Shown here: piece by piece, positions 1 through 8,896 of the stretch
Layout: every line of letters starts with the position of its first letter
How positions within the stretch are numbered: the stretch's first letter is position 1
Assembly: GCA_900766185.1 (NCBI GenBank)
Contig: CAAFUL010000014.1
Location: 1 to 64,000, forward strand
From: an uncultured Johnsonella sp.
GTDB taxonomy: Bacteria; Bacillota; Clostridia; Lachnospirales; Lachnospiraceae
DNA length: 64,000 nt
Direction: 5' to 3'
Notes under the pieces: generated by a model
Database searches by the model: none
What the model was told of the DNA's origin: nothing
The model's input: only the letters and a program-made list of their open reading frames with translations
Made by a program: the position numbers and the translations under genes

Positions 1-155
1 ACGCTGAAGGCATCTAAGCGTGAAGCCGACCTCAAGATGAGATATCTCATGCGAAAGCAGTAAGACCCCTTAAAGACAATGAGGTAGATAGGGCTAAGGT
101 GTAAGTGCAGAAATGCATTGAGCTGATAGTTACTAATCGGTCGAGGGTTTAACCA
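1..155 (+). rRNA. 23S ribosomal RNA, 3' end (partial)
   Basis: The window opens inside the last part of a 23S rRNA: the stretch with the conserved GTGAAGCC-like helix, the AAGACCCC-like segment and the terminal GATAGTTACTAATCGGTCGAGG matches the universal 3' end. The 5' part lies before the window. The end is placed just after GGGTTTAACC; the exact processed end is uncertain by a few bases. No 5S rRNA follows before the tRNAs, so 5S is either elsewhere or absent from this operon copy. Confidence 0.93.
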
Positions 156-214
156 AGGTTGGAAGGTTTATGGAATGATTTGATATGCAATTTTCAAGGT
201 ATGATAAATAATGA

Positions 215-287
215 TCCTTGATAGCTCAGTCGGTAGAGCATGCGGCTGTTAACCGCAGTGTCGTAGGTTCGAGTCCTACTCAGGGAG
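215..287 (+). tRNA. tRNA-Asn (anticodon GTT)
   Basis: A 73-nt cloverleaf. The 7-bp acceptor stem pairs 215-221 with 280-286. The anticodon stem 241-245/253-257 is perfect and the loop holds GTT at 248-250. The T-arm has the GGTTCGAGTCC core. CCA is not encoded. It sits 60 nt downstream of the 23S end, so it is probably co-transcribed with the rRNA operon. Confidence 0.96.
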
Positions 288-337
288 TTTTTATACTTGC
301 AATATTGTTATGATTAATATATAATGTATATGCGTAT

Positions 338-408
338 GGCGACATAGCCAAGTGGTAAGGCATGGGTCTGCAACACCCTGATCACCAGTTCAAATCTGGT
401 TGTCGCCT
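338..408 (+). tRNA. tRNA-Cys (anticodon GCA)
   Basis: A 71-nt tRNA. The acceptor stem GGCGACA (338-344) pairs with TGTCGCC (401-407), and the discriminator base is T408. The anticodon loop reads CTGCAAC with GCA at 370-372. The T-arm has GTTCAAATC. CCA is not encoded. It follows tRNA-Asn by 50 nt and is directly followed by a terminator. Confidence 0.95.
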
Positions 409-412
409 CTTA

Positions 413-445
413 TAAACCCTTGATTTTTCAAGGGTTTATTTTTTA
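413..445 (+). terminator. Intrinsic terminator of the rRNA-tRNA operon
   Basis: An inverted repeat, AAACCCTTG / CAAGGGTTT with a short AT loop, is followed by a run of T. It lies 5 nt after tRNA-Cys and closes the rRNA-tRNA transcription unit. Confidence 0.85.
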
Positions 446-536
446 TATTGCATTTAGTGTTGCATAGTTCTTAAAAGTGATTGTTTGCAACACCATTTAT
501 TTCATTAGTTTTATTTTTGAAATTTGGAGGTATTAT

Positions 537-1271
537 TTGAATACGGCATATAAAGCATTATATGATAAACTTGGCATGAAAAATGCAAGGCATAAAAAGT
601 TAAAAAAATCAGAAGATTTTATCGGTGTTACAGAAAATGGAAGAAAGTATTATGGAGGAGATCAAAACTGGTATTATTGGCAGGAAGATAAAAATAAAGG
701 CGATATAGCAGTTTACAGTGGTTGCGGAAGTGTCGCCGCAGCCAATGCTTTTGCCTATATGGCTGAAAACCATGATAAATACAAAAATATAAAAATTTAT
801 AAGTCTTTTCAAAAATCCGATTATTTGGAATTTATGAAAAAAATATATGAATATATACAGCCGGTTCAAATATTTGGAAAGAGCTTTGGACTTGGAAGCC
901 CTTACCTAATGAAAAGAAAACTGAGAAAATGCGCCAAAACATATAATTTAAATATTTCAATAAACGATACTAAAAGATTCAGAAAATTTAATTACTTGGT
1001 AGACTTTATAAACTCCGCTCTTGAACAAGATATTCCTGTAATGATGCTAATAGGATATAACGGTAAAAATATGGAAGTATATTATGAAGACAGTCGTGTA
1101 ACCAAGGGGGAGTTTATGTACCATTGGATTACAATAACCGAACTTATAGTAGACTATGAAGTAGAAGAGGCTATAATTAGATGTTCTACATGGGGAAGGA
1201 GTGCTTATATAAGCCTGAAAGATTTTATGAAATTTGAACCCTTATGCAGGGGATTATTGTATATAAGCTAA
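537..1271 (+). CDS. C39-like cysteine-protease-fold protein, function unknown
   Basis: About 244 residues from a TTG at 537, which has GGAGG at 526-530 six bases upstream; the frame stays open to a GTG at 477 but that has no ribosome binding site. The protein has the hallmarks of a papain/C39-like fold: a candidate nucleophile Cys63 in the motif SGCGSVAAANA, a candidate catalytic His196 in YHWITITE, and a Trp-Gly turn (about 219) followed by a strand and a SLKDF helix. No signal peptide or membrane segment is seen, so it is probably cytosolic. It stands alone between the tRNA genes and an SLH gene, with no transporter or peptide substrate next to it. The fold assignment is an inference from the Cys/His pattern; the substrate is unknown. 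Confidence 0.6.
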   Translation: MNTAYKALYDKLGMKNARHKKLKKSEDFIGVTENGRKYYGGDQNWYYWQEDKNKGDIAVYSGCGSVAAANAFAYMAENHDKYKNIKIYKSFQKSDYLEFMKKIYEYIQPVQIFGKSFGLGSPYLMKRKLRKCAKTYNLNISINDTKRFRKFNYLVDFINSALEQDIPVMMLIGYNGKNMEVYYEDSRVTKGEFMYHWITITELIVDYEVEEAIIRCSTWGRSAYISLKDFMKFEPLCRGLLYIS

Positions 1272-1296
1272 GTTTAAAGTAAAGCAGTTATAGTTT

Positions 1297-1500
1297 ATGC
1301 CTTTGTTAATAGAGGTTTACTACCAGTGTATAATATCTTTGATATCCGGCTTTATTACTACTTTGTTAATAGATTGCAACAGATATATAATAAAGAAATT
1401 TGAAAGTTACTATACTTTTACTGATATTAAATTAAATGTCAATGATGCACTAAGCGATACCAAGCGTGTTTATTGTATTTATACCTTTTTATTGACTTAA
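1297..1500 (+). CDS. Doubtful small ORF with one membrane segment
   Basis: A 67-codon ORF with one hydrophobic stretch (about residues 10-26) followed by a basic segment. There is no convincing ribosome binding site before its ATG and no family is recognised. It may be non-coding sequence between the two flanking genes; I list it only so that it can be tested. Confidence 0.15.
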   Translation: MPLLIEVYYQCIISLISGFITTLLIDCNRYIIKKFESYYTFTDIKLNVNDALSDTKRVYCIYTFLLT

Positions 1501-1782
1501 ATATTCAATACCTAACCTTCATCATATCTTAAAGCTGCGAGAAGTTTAGGTATTTAATTTATACCGTCTTAAATCTATACTTACCAAAGGTTAATAATAT
1601 AAATTTCGTATTAATTATATTGCTGAAAGTAATTTTTAATAATATAACTGCTTTTTGGTAACACATTGGGCACAAAGCTGTGGTAAAATCCCTTAGTAAA
1701 TGTATAAAAGAACCGTTGTACTAAGTAAAATAAGCTCGATTTAATGCTTTACAAACTATAACCGAATTATCAGGAGGTATAC
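1501..1782. other. Intergenic region with a loose inverted repeat
   Basis: There is no gene. AATACCTAA (1507-1515) is repeated inverted as TTAGGTATT (1546-1554) with a 30-nt loop, possibly a weak terminator. An extended -10 motif TGGTAAAAT lies at 1681-1689 without a clear -35; it could be the promoter of the SLH gene at 1783. Confidence 0.35.
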
Positions 1783-2916
1783 ATGCTTATAGATAATAAA
1801 CACAAATTTAAAAAGATAAGTACACTTGGACTAATGGGATTGATGGCGTCTACACAGCTTTTTACAGTGCCTTACTTTTATATTGATGCATATGCAAATA
1901 TGAAATCAAACTTTGAATTGAGAAAAAAAGTTATAAGTGTTACAGGAATTATGAACTTAAATCAGGATATGAATAAGAATATAAGCAGGGCTGAATTTGC
2001 ACTTATGGCTGTAAGAGCTTCAAAATATAAAAATATGCTTACAAAAAGCAGCAATGTGGCTTTGTATTCTGATGTGGACAGAAACAGTGAATATGCTTCG
2101 GCTATAAAAGTGGCGTCCGAGCAAGGATGGATGAGTGGATATTTGGGCGGTAAATTTATGCCCGAGAAGGAGATAAGTCTACAAGAAGCTGTGAAAGCCT
2201 TACTTTATATGCTTGGATATAAGGCGGAAAATTTTGCGGGTGATCAGCTAAATAAGCGTATGGCATTGTATAGCAATCTGGGACTTGGAGAGTTTGTATT
2301 AAAAGGAGCCAATGACAGCATAAGCAGGGCGGATGCCATAAACTTATTTTATAACCTCTTTAAGACTAAGATGCCGGAAGGTGGAAGTGCTTATATAACA
2401 GTACTCGGAGGAAGCCTTGCCTCAGACGGTGAAGTGAACGCATTGTCTCTTGCAGATAATTCTTTAAAGGGACCTTATGTGGCAAATAGTTTACAGAAGT
2501 TAAACAGTATTACATCTTTTCCATTAAAAGAAGCAAGTCTTTATCTTAACGGAAGTGCTGTAACTTATGATGCTTTAACTTCTGCTATGCAATCTTCTGA
2601 TTTCGGTTTAGTAATATATTATTCAAGTGTAGGAAAGGCTGTCTGGGCATATAACGGAAGCTCAGAGACCGGAAAGCAGGTAGTACATGGGGAAATAAGC
2701 AATATATATTATGAGTCCAACTCTACATTGACCCCTTCAGCCGTTATGATAAAAGGCTCTGATATACAGTACAAGCTAAGTTCCGCAGATATGCAATTTG
2801 CTTTCTCCATATACGGAAGCCTAAAGGTCGGAGAAGATGTGGTTTTAATAGTGGAAAAAACAACATCAGCCAATGAAGAAGAGACATACACTGTAGTAGA
2901 TTATGTATTTGATTAA
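1783..2916 (+). CDS. Secreted S-layer homology (SLH) domain protein
   Basis: 377 residues, ATG with AGGAGGTATAC upstream. A basic N-terminus and hydrophobic core (about 15-35) form a signal peptide. Three SLH-type repeats follow: about 45-85 (containing NISRAEFALMAVRAS), about 90-150 (YSDVDRNSEYASAIKVASEQGW, with GYLGGKFMPEKEISLQEAVKALL) and about 160-205 (NDSISRADAINLFYNLF). The last 170 residues are a separate, unrecognised extracellular domain. SLH domains bind pyruvylated cell-wall polymers, so this protein is probably held on the outside of the wall. It is a single gene, followed by a strong hairpin and then the export cluster. Confidence 0.85.
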   Translation: MLIDNKHKFKKISTLGLMGLMASTQLFTVPYFYIDAYANMKSNFELRKKVISVTGIMNLNQDMNKNISRAEFALMAVRASKYKNMLTKSSNVALYSDVDRNSEYASAIKVASEQGWMSGYLGGKFMPEKEISLQEAVKALLYMLGYKAENFAGDQLNKRMALYSNLGLGEFVLKGANDSISRADAINLFYNLFKTKMPEGGSAYITVLGGSLASDGEVNALSLADNSLKGPYVANSLQKLNSITSFPLKEASLYLNGSAVTYDALTSAMQSSDFGLVIYYSSVGKAVWAYNGSSETGKQVVHGEISNIYYESNSTLTPSAVMIKGSDIQYKLSSADMQFAFSIYGSLKVGEDVVLIVEKTTSANEEETYTVVDYVFD

Positions 2917-2930
2917 TATTACTGTAATGG

Positions 2931-2962
2931 CTTAACCCACCGTGTATAATCGGTGGGTTAAG
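2931..2962 (+). terminator. 12-bp perfect hairpin after the SLH gene
   Basis: CTTAACCCACCG (2931-2942) and CGGTGGGTTAAG (2951-2962) form a perfect 12-bp stem with an 8-nt loop. No T-run follows on either strand, so it is an atypical terminator; it could instead protect the mRNA 3' end or act in RNA processing. Confidence 0.6.
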
Positions 2963-3011
2963 GTGATTTGAGCATTAATTACGATACTGGTAAAGGATTT
3001 TTTATAATGTT

Positions 3012-4670
3012 ATGAATAAGAAAAAGGGTAACATATTTAAGAAGATAAAGATAAAATATATAATTATATTTGTTATAGTAGCTGCATTGGCATACGGTCT
3101 GTGGTCCTGTTTCAATATGAGGTCAAACCAGCCTGCTGTCGGCATGATGCCGGGTATGGGAGATGTTGTGGATGTTGTAAGAAAAGATATTAACTCCGAG
3201 GTGTCTTCTACAGGTGTGATTGAAGCTAAAGATACCTATAACATAACAGCATTGGTAACCGGAGAGGTCGTAGAGGCTAATTTTGAAGTCGGTGATAAAG
3301 TAGAGAAAGATCAGGTTTTATACAAAATAGATGTATCTTCCGCAAAATCCGAACTTGATAATGCAAGCAATTCTTTGAACAGGGCTAATAAGTCCTTGGA
3401 AGATGTTAATAAGGACTATGGAAGTATTACAAGCAAATACAGCGGAAGAACCTATAAGTCAAACAGAAGCGGGTATATAAAGGATGTAAATATATTACCG
3501 GGAGATAAAGTAAGCACCGGAACAAAGCTTGGTACAGTATACAATGATACTACTATGAAACTTAATATTCCCTTCCTTAATACGGAGGCACAGCAGATAC
3601 AGGTTGGAAGTCCGGCTACAATTACTATTTCGGATACCTACGAAGAGCTTAGCGCAACTGTAGCCGGTGTAAGTAACAGAGATGAGGTTTTAGATGGCGG
3701 AAGACTCGTTAGATATGTGAATTTACAGGTGCAAAATCCGGGAGGACTTACAACTACAACAAGTGCCTTTGCAAAAGTAGGGGACTTTACATCGGCAGGA
3801 GAAGAAAAGTTTGCTCCGCTTACAGATACGGAGCTTACAGCAGATGTTCCCGCTACAGTAGATATAGAAAGGGTACTTGTAAATCCGGGAGATTATGTTA
3901 AAGAAGGAACTCCTATATTCACTATTACAGCCGAGTCCTATGAAAAAATGCTCAGAACTTATGAGGACAATGTTGACAATGCCAAAGAAAGAGTTGAAAA
4001 TGCGCAATTAAAGCTTGAGTCAGCCAATGAAAGTATTGATAAATATACAATAAGCTCACCTATAGAAGGTCAGGTTATAACAAAGAATTATAAGGTGGGA
4101 GATAAGATTGGTTCAAATTCCGGAAAAGAAAATAGCAATACTACTTTAGCCAGCATATATGACATGGGCGAGTATACTTTTAAAATGTCTGTAGATGAGG
4201 TCGATATTTCTAAAATCAAGGTAGGTCAGGAAGTAAGGGTCGAATCTGAGGCGTTCAAGGATAAAACCTATACCGGAAAGGTAAGCAATATAAGTTTGGA
4301 AGCTACCTCCAATAACGGAGTATCAACCTATCCTGTAACCGTAAAGCTTGATGAGAAGGGAGAGCTTCTTCCCGGAATGAATGTGCAGGCGTACATTTTA
4401 CTCGGGACTTCAAAAAATACCCTATGTATACCGTCAGGAGCTTTGATGAGGGGCAATCAGGTATATGTGCAGGATGAAAGTGTAACAACAACTGACGGAA
4501 TAGTTCCGGTAGGATTTAGAGCCGTAGATGTTACTACAGGTCTTGCAAATGCAAATTATGTAGAAATCTTAAGCGGTCTTTCTGAAGGTGATAAGGTATA
4601 TGTGGAGTCCGCCTCAAGTGATATGAATGGAGGTGAGATGGAATATTATGAAGGCGAAGGAGGTTATTAA
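3012..4670 (+). CDS. MacA/HlyD-like membrane-fusion (adaptor) protein of an ABC exporter
   Basis: 552 residues. A single N-terminal membrane segment (about 16-32) anchors an extracellular part. The order is a beta-barrel/lipoyl half (GEVVEANFEVGDKVEKDQVLYKID), a first helical stretch (SELDNASNSLNRANKSLEDV), a lipoyl-like strand set, then a second lipoyl/coiled-coil set (VLVNPGDYVKEGTPIF; YEDNVDNAKERVENAQLKL; VITKNYKVGDKIG), and a C-terminal barrel region (VGFRAVDVTTGL). The doubled lipoyl/hairpin arrangement makes it longer than the usual 370-400 residue MacA. It is 6 nt upstream of the ATPase and is the adaptor of a MacAB-type system. Gram-positive hosts have no TolC, so it probably moves substrate across the membrane into or past the wall. 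The substrate is unknown. Confidence 0.85.
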   Translation: MNKKKGNIFKKIKIKYIIIFVIVAALAYGLWSCFNMRSNQPAVGMMPGMGDVVDVVRKDINSEVSSTGVIEAKDTYNITALVTGEVVEANFEVGDKVEKDQVLYKIDVSSAKSELDNASNSLNRANKSLEDVNKDYGSITSKYSGRTYKSNRSGYIKDVNILPGDKVSTGTKLGTVYNDTTMKLNIPFLNTEAQQIQVGSPATITISDTYEELSATVAGVSNRDEVLDGGRLVRYVNLQVQNPGGLTTTTSAFAKVGDFTSAGEEKFAPLTDTELTADVPATVDIERVLVNPGDYVKEGTPIFTITAESYEKMLRTYEDNVDNAKERVENAQLKLESANESIDKYTISSPIEGQVITKNYKVGDKIGSNSGKENSNTTLASIYDMGEYTFKMSVDEVDISKIKVGQEVRVESEAFKDKTYTGKVSNISLEATSNNGVSTYPVTVKLDEKGELLPGMNVQAYILLGTSKNTLCIPSGALMRGNQVYVQDESVTTTDGIVPVGFRAVDVTTGLANANYVEILSGLSEGDKVYVESASSDMNGGEMEYYEGEGGY

Positions 4671-4676
4671 AATTAT

Positions 4677-5378
4677 ATGGAGCTAATCAAAATGAGACAT
4701 ATAGTAAAGGCGTACTATATGGGTGGTGAAGAGATTAGAGCCAATGATGATATAAACCTTGACATTGAAAAAGGAGAGTTCGTTTCCATAGTCGGCAAAT
4801 CAGGAAGCGGCAAGTCTACTCTTATGAATATTATAGGAGCTTTGGATGTTGCAACTTCTGGAGATTATTTTTTATCGGGAGAAGATGTATCTCACATGAC
4901 TGACGATCAATTGGCAGATATAAGAAACCGTATGATAGGTTTTGTATTTCAGCAATATAATTTACTTCCCAAGCTTAAAGTAGTGGAAAATGTTGAACTT
5001 CCTCTTTTATATGCCAATATTAAGGCAAAGGAGAGAAGGGAAAGAGCTTTTGTTGCCTTGGAAAAAGTAGGTTTAACTGAAAAAGCCTACAATATGCCTA
5101 ACCAGCTTTCGGGAGGTCAGCAGCAAAGAGTATCAATAGCAAGGGCACTTGCAGGAAGTCCCTCATTAATACTTGCGGATGAGCCTACAGGTGCATTGGA
5201 CTCCAAGACAAGTGCTCAGGTTTTGGGATTTTTTAAAAAGCTTTATGAAGAGGGCAATACAATAATCATGATTACCCATGACAATTCTATAGCAGTGGAA
5301 GCAAAGAGAGTTGTAAGAATACATGACGGCAAGATAAATTTTGATGGAGACAGTGAAGAATATGCTAGAATCATTTAA
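4677..5378 (+). CDS. MacB/LolD-type ABC transporter ATP-binding protein
   Basis: 233 residues. All ABC motifs are intact: Walker A GKSGSGKST (about 40-48), Q-loop VFQQYNLLP, signature LSGGQQQRVSIARAL, Walker B LILADEPTGALD and H-loop MITHD. The length and the N-terminal MELIKMRHIVKAYYMGGEEIRA match the LolD/MacB ATPase family that powers extrusion of lipids, peptides or drugs. It overlaps the next gene by 17 nt, so the two are translationally coupled subunits of one transporter with the adaptor upstream. Confidence 0.93.
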   Translation: MELIKMRHIVKAYYMGGEEIRANDDINLDIEKGEFVSIVGKSGSGKSTLMNIIGALDVATSGDYFLSGEDVSHMTDDQLADIRNRMIGFVFQQYNLLPKLKVVENVELPLLYANIKAKERRERAFVALEKVGLTEKAYNMPNQLSGGQQQRVSIARALAGSPSLILADEPTGALDSKTSAQVLGFFKKLYEEGNTIIMITHDNSIAVEAKRVVRIHDGKINFDGDSEEYARII

Positions 5379-6540
5379 GTTGGCATTTCAAAGTATGCTT
5401 GGTAACAAGATGCGTACCTTTCTTACCATGCTCGGTATAGTTATAGGTGTAGCATCCGTTATTACCTTGCTTAGTATAGTAAATGGCTCTACAAGGCAGA
5501 TTATGGGTCAGTTCTCAGATATAGGAGCTAATCAGATAAGTGTTAATTTAGTGCAGATGGATACAAGAAGAGTTACGGAAGAAGATATGTATAAGTTTTA
5601 TGATGCAAATAGGGCTTTATTTTCTGAAATAACTCCCAATATGATGATAGAAGGCGGGATAAAATACGGGAAAGAAAAACTTAAATCAACCAATATAAGC
5701 GGAGTAAGCGAGCAGTATGCTTTAATAAAGTCTTACAAGATGGCATACGGAAGGTTTATTTCCTATACCGATATAGCTTACAGACAAAAGGTTGCGGTAG
5801 TAGGCTACTATGTGGCAAGTAAGTTATTTAAAGAACCGAAGCAGGCTGTGGGAGAGAAAATCAATATTAAGGGGGATATGTACGAGATAGTAGGAGTTAT
5901 TGCGAAAAGAGATGAGAATGCTATGAGTAAGGGCGGTAGTGATGATGTTGCCTGTGTGCCCTACAGCACCGCTATAAAGGCTATGAAGACGGGAATCCCA
6001 AGTATGTATACACTGACAACAAGTGATACCAAAAATACACAGCAGGCACTTACCGCCCTGCAAGATATGCTTATGGAAGTTTATCAAAATAAAGATTTTT
6101 TCACTGTTAATGCCATGGCTGAGCTGCTTAAGCAATTAAATTCCATGGTTGCCACTATGAGTGTTATGCTTGGAGGTATAGCCGGAATCTCCCTTTTGGT
6201 AGCCGGAGTCGGAGTTATGAATATAATGCTTGTCTCCGTTACCGAAAGAACCAAAGAAATAGGTATAAGAAAGGCACTGGGTGCAAGAAAGAGTGTTATT
6301 ATGCAGCAATTTGTAATAGAAGCTTTACTGACAACAACTATAGGAGGTGTTATAGGTATAATACTGGGTACAATGGTAAGTATATTTATAGGACCTATGA
6401 TGAGTATGGATGCAACACCTGCCTTATCCTCAATAATAATATCATTCAGTGTATCGGTAAGTATCGGTTTGATATTCGGATATATGCCGGCTGCAAGAGC
6501 TGCAGGTCTTAATCCTATAGATGCACTTAGAAATGAATAA
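5362..6540 (+). CDS. MacB-like ABC transporter permease (FtsX/MacB fold)
   Basis: 392 residues from ATG 5362. The family start sequence (MLESFKLAFQSMLGNKMRTFLTMLGIVIG) begins here, and the frame's upstream TTG/ATG lie inside the ATPase gene without a ribosome binding site. One membrane helix near residue 20-40 is followed by a large extracellular MacB-PCD domain (about 50-260). Three helices at the end surround the ERTKEIGIRKALGARK coupling motif. This is the standard MacB topology. With its two upstream neighbours it forms a complete adaptor-ATPase-permease set; the ABC halves work as a mechanotransmission pump. Confidence 0.92.
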   Translation: MLESFKLAFQSMLGNKMRTFLTMLGIVIGVASVITLLSIVNGSTRQIMGQFSDIGANQISVNLVQMDTRRVTEEDMYKFYDANRALFSEITPNMMIEGGIKYGKEKLKSTNISGVSEQYALIKSYKMAYGRFISYTDIAYRQKVAVVGYYVASKLFKEPKQAVGEKINIKGDMYEIVGVIAKRDENAMSKGGSDDVACVPYSTAIKAMKTGIPSMYTLTTSDTKNTQQALTALQDMLMEVYQNKDFFTVNAMAELLKQLNSMVATMSVMLGGIAGISLLVAGVGVMNIMLVSVTERTKEIGIRKALGARKSVIMQQFVIEALLTTTIGGVIGIILGTMVSIFIGPMMSMDATPALSSIIISFSVSVSIGLIFGYMPAARAAGLNPIDALRNE

Positions 6541-6553
6541 AAACATAATTATG

Positions 6554-6618
6554 AACTAGACAGTTTGCATAGGAGGTATATTTATGGTATACTTCCGATA
6601 TGCATATGTCTAGTTTTT
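6554..6618 (+). terminator. Long hairpin terminator after the MacAB-like operon
   Basis: AACTAGACA (6554-6562) pairs with TGTCTAGTT (6607-6615), then TGCATA with TATGCA, and the tip GGAGGTATA with TATACTTCC. Nearly the whole 62-nt segment folds into one stem, and TTTTT follows. The next gene's ribosome binding site begins only 12 nt after the T-run. The hairpin also masks an internal AGGAGG-ATG-like start (6571-6586). Confidence 0.75.
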
Positions 6619-6638
6619 GGCATTTTGAGAGGAGAGAT

Positions 6639-7049
6639 ATGTTAAACAATGACAAGATAAAATTGATGACGGAAATATCTCTATATGAAAAGCAAATGGG
6701 TAAGCAAAGCTTTAATATAAAAGATTATTTTAAAGAAGATTACATATCAAAAGCTATGATAAAGTCATTTTTTGGTTTCAGCTTTTGTTTTATACTGATA
6801 CTTGCTATAGAGCTTTTATATAGCATACAGATTATGCTTAATATAGTAAATGTCTTGGATGTTCTGAATATATTTGTCGGATTTATTTTACAATATATTA
6901 TCGGACTTTTTATTTATGAATTAATTACATGGTATATAAGCAGCAAAAGATATGAAAAGGCGGTAAAAGCCTATGCCGTATATATAGCTAAAATCAAAAT
7001 ATTATATAAAAAATATGATAGTGATGTAAAGCAAGGAGGAACCAAGTAA
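6639..7049 (+). CDS. Small membrane protein, function unknown
   Basis: 136 residues from ATG 6639 (AGGAG at 6630-6634). The upstream ATG of the same frame lies inside the terminator stem and is rejected. The N-terminal 45 residues are soluble and charged. Two long hydrophobic helices follow (about 43-65 and 72-100), and the C-terminal tail is basic and helical (SSKRYEKAVKAYAVYIAKIKILYKKYD). Its stop codon overlaps the next start (TAATG), so it is the first gene of the membrane protein/cdaA/cdaR run. I recognise no family. Confidence 0.7.
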   Translation: MLNNDKIKLMTEISLYEKQMGKQSFNIKDYFKEDYISKAMIKSFFGFSFCFILILAIELLYSIQIMLNIVNVLDVLNIFVGFILQYIIGLFIYELITWYISSKRYEKAVKAYAVYIAKIKILYKKYDSDVKQGGTK

Positions 7050-8008
7050 TGCTTACACTACTTGTGGTAAAAGAAAATCTTAAAGTATTCTATAGCAAGT
7101 ATTCGACAATTTTAAATATCTCAATTAAATTTGTGTTGGCGCTTATATGTCTGCTTATAATTAACTATAATATGGCTTATCTGGAGGCGGCAAAGAAAAT
7201 ATATTTAATTATTATAATGGCAATTTTTTGCTCGGTACTGCCTTATGGGGCTATAGCAACTATATTGTCGGTATATATACTTGCCAATATCTATAAAGTG
7301 TCTTTGGAGATGACTCTTATTGTGGCGGTTTTTCTACTTATAACCGCTATACTGTATTACAGTTTCAGCCCTAAGGATGCGTATATTTTAATTCTTACTC
7401 CTGTTTTATTTACTTTAAAGATTCCTTATGTACTTCCGTTTATACTGGGGCTTGGCGGAAGTCTTACCTCTATAATACCTGTTGGCTGCGGTATATTTAT
7501 GTATTATTTATTCATATATATAAAGCAAAACTTAAGCAGCTTACTAAACAGTGCCTCTGTAGAGGTGACTCAAAGATATACTCAAATGTTAAATGCGATT
7601 ATAGGCAATAAGCTTATGATATTGATGATCATTGCTTTTGCCGTAACTATAGTAAGCATATATTTAATTAAAAAACTTTCTATTGATTATGTAAGAATGA
7701 TAGCCTTAGTTTCAGGGCTGGTACTTTTGCTTATAGTTGTATTTGTAGGCAATATTTTATTTGCGGTATCCGTACCCGTACCGGAACTTATAGCAGGCAT
7801 AATAATTTCGATACTTATAGCATATATTTATGACTTTTTTATATTGACTGTTGATTATACGAGAACTGAATTTACTCAATTTGAAGATGACGATTATTAC
7901 TATTATGTAAAGGCTGTACCTAAGCTTTCATTAAAGGCTTCCGATAAGAAGGTACAAAACTTTACAAGCAGCAGTCAGGAGAAAAAAGTACGAAAAAGAA
8001 CATATTAG
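7049..8008 (+). CDS. Polytopic membrane protein upstream of cdaA, function unknown
   Basis: 319 residues with about eight or nine membrane helices over residues 20-270, and a cytosolic C-terminal tail with the striking acidic-aromatic motif FEDDDYYYYVKAVPK followed by a basic end. The start overlaps the previous stop by one base, and cdaA follows after 24 nt. The arrangement suggests a membrane protein made together with the c-di-AMP cyclase. It has no transporter ATPase motifs. I cannot assign a function; a role in polymer export or in the c-di-AMP/envelope stress circuit is only suggested by context. Confidence 0.75.
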   Translation: MLTLLVVKENLKVFYSKYSTILNISIKFVLALICLLIINYNMAYLEAAKKIYLIIIMAIFCSVLPYGAIATILSVYILANIYKVSLEMTLIVAVFLLITAILYYSFSPKDAYILILTPVLFTLKIPYVLPFILGLGGSLTSIIPVGCGIFMYYLFIYIKQNLSSLLNSASVEVTQRYTQMLNAIIGNKLMILMIIAFAVTIVSIYLIKKLSIDYVRMIALVSGLVLLLIVVFVGNILFAVSVPVPELIAGIIISILIAYIYDFFILTVDYTRTEFTQFEDDDYYYYVKAVPKLSLKASDKKVQNFTSSSQEKKVRKRTY

Positions 8009-8032
8009 TAATAAATACGGAAAGGTAAAACA

Positions 8033-8896
8033 ATGGCTAATATAGCAGATACCATAAGATCCTGGCTTATTTATGTGCCGAGGATAACTATAGCAAATAT
8101 TATAGAAATCGCCATAATTGCATACATAGTATATGGTGTGTTGCTTTGGATACAAAACACTAAGGCTTGGGCGCTTTTAAAAGGAATAGGGATTATACTG
8201 GGATTTACCGTAGTAGCCGTAATTTTCAGATTTGATGCTATACTTTGGATTTTGAGCAATGTTGCAACAATAGCGGTTACAGCTATAGTTATTATTTTTC
8301 AGCCTGAGATCAGAAATGCATTGGAGCAGCTTGGAAGGAAGGATATATTTAAGTATTTTTTCTTACAAGGCAAATCAAAGTTTGAATTTACACAGGAGAT
8401 AATATCCGAAATAGTAAAGGCTAGTGAGGAGCTGTCAAAGAATAAGACGGGGGCGTTGATGGTTATAGAGGGAACTCAGTCATTAAAAAATATAGAAGAT
8501 ACCGGAATAGTAATAGACGGAAAGCTTAGTAACCAGCTGCTTATCAATATATTTGAACATAACACTCCCTTACATGACGGAGCGGTGGTCATACAGGCGG
8601 ATATAATAAAGGCAGCCACCTGCTATCTGCCGCTCAGTTCAAATATGCAAATCAGCAAGGCACTCGGCACAAGGCATAGGGCGGCACTTGGAATAAGTGA
8701 AGTTACGGATGCACTTACTATAGTAGTTTCGGAAGAAACAGGGGGGATATCCATAGCGAAACTTGGTGAACTTAAGAAAGTAAAAGACGGAAAAGAGCTT
8801 GGGGAAATGCTTGCCGAATTAAATACTACAACTGTCAGTACACAAAGTTTAAGCTTTTTGAGAGGAAGTAAACCAAATGAAAGAAATGATAACTAG
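8033..8896 (+). CDS. cdaA: Diadenylate cyclase CdaA
   Basis: 287 residues. It makes c-di-AMP from two ATP. Three N-terminal membrane helices (about 14-85) are followed by the DAC domain. The catalytic DGA motif is at residues 182-184 (LHDGAVV) and RHR at 214-216 (LGTRHRAALG), as in active CdaA. The next gene, cdaR, overlaps it by 20 nt. In Bacillus the operon continues with glmM; here it continues with the PTS genes ptsH-ptsI. c-di-AMP controls potassium/osmolyte transport and cell-wall homeostasis in Firmicutes. Confidence 0.96.
   Translation: MANIADTIRSWLIYVPRITIANIIEIAIIAYIVYGVLLWIQNTKAWALLKGIGIILGFTVVAVIFRFDAILWILSNVATIAVTAIVIIFQPEIRNALEQLGRKDIFKYFFLQGKSKFEFTQEIISEIVKASEELSKNKTGALMVIEGTQSLKNIEDTGIVIDGKLSNQLLINIFEHNTPLHDGAVVIQADIIKAATCYLPLSSNMQISKALGTRHRAALGISEVTDALTIVVSEETGGISIAKLGELKKVKDGKELGEMLAELNTTTVSTQSLSFLRGSKPNERNDN

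Noticed and set aside
537..1271. Bacteriocin-processing C39 peptidase/exporter
   Set aside because: The Cys and His motifs fit the fold, but there is no ABC transporter part and no precursor peptide nearby.
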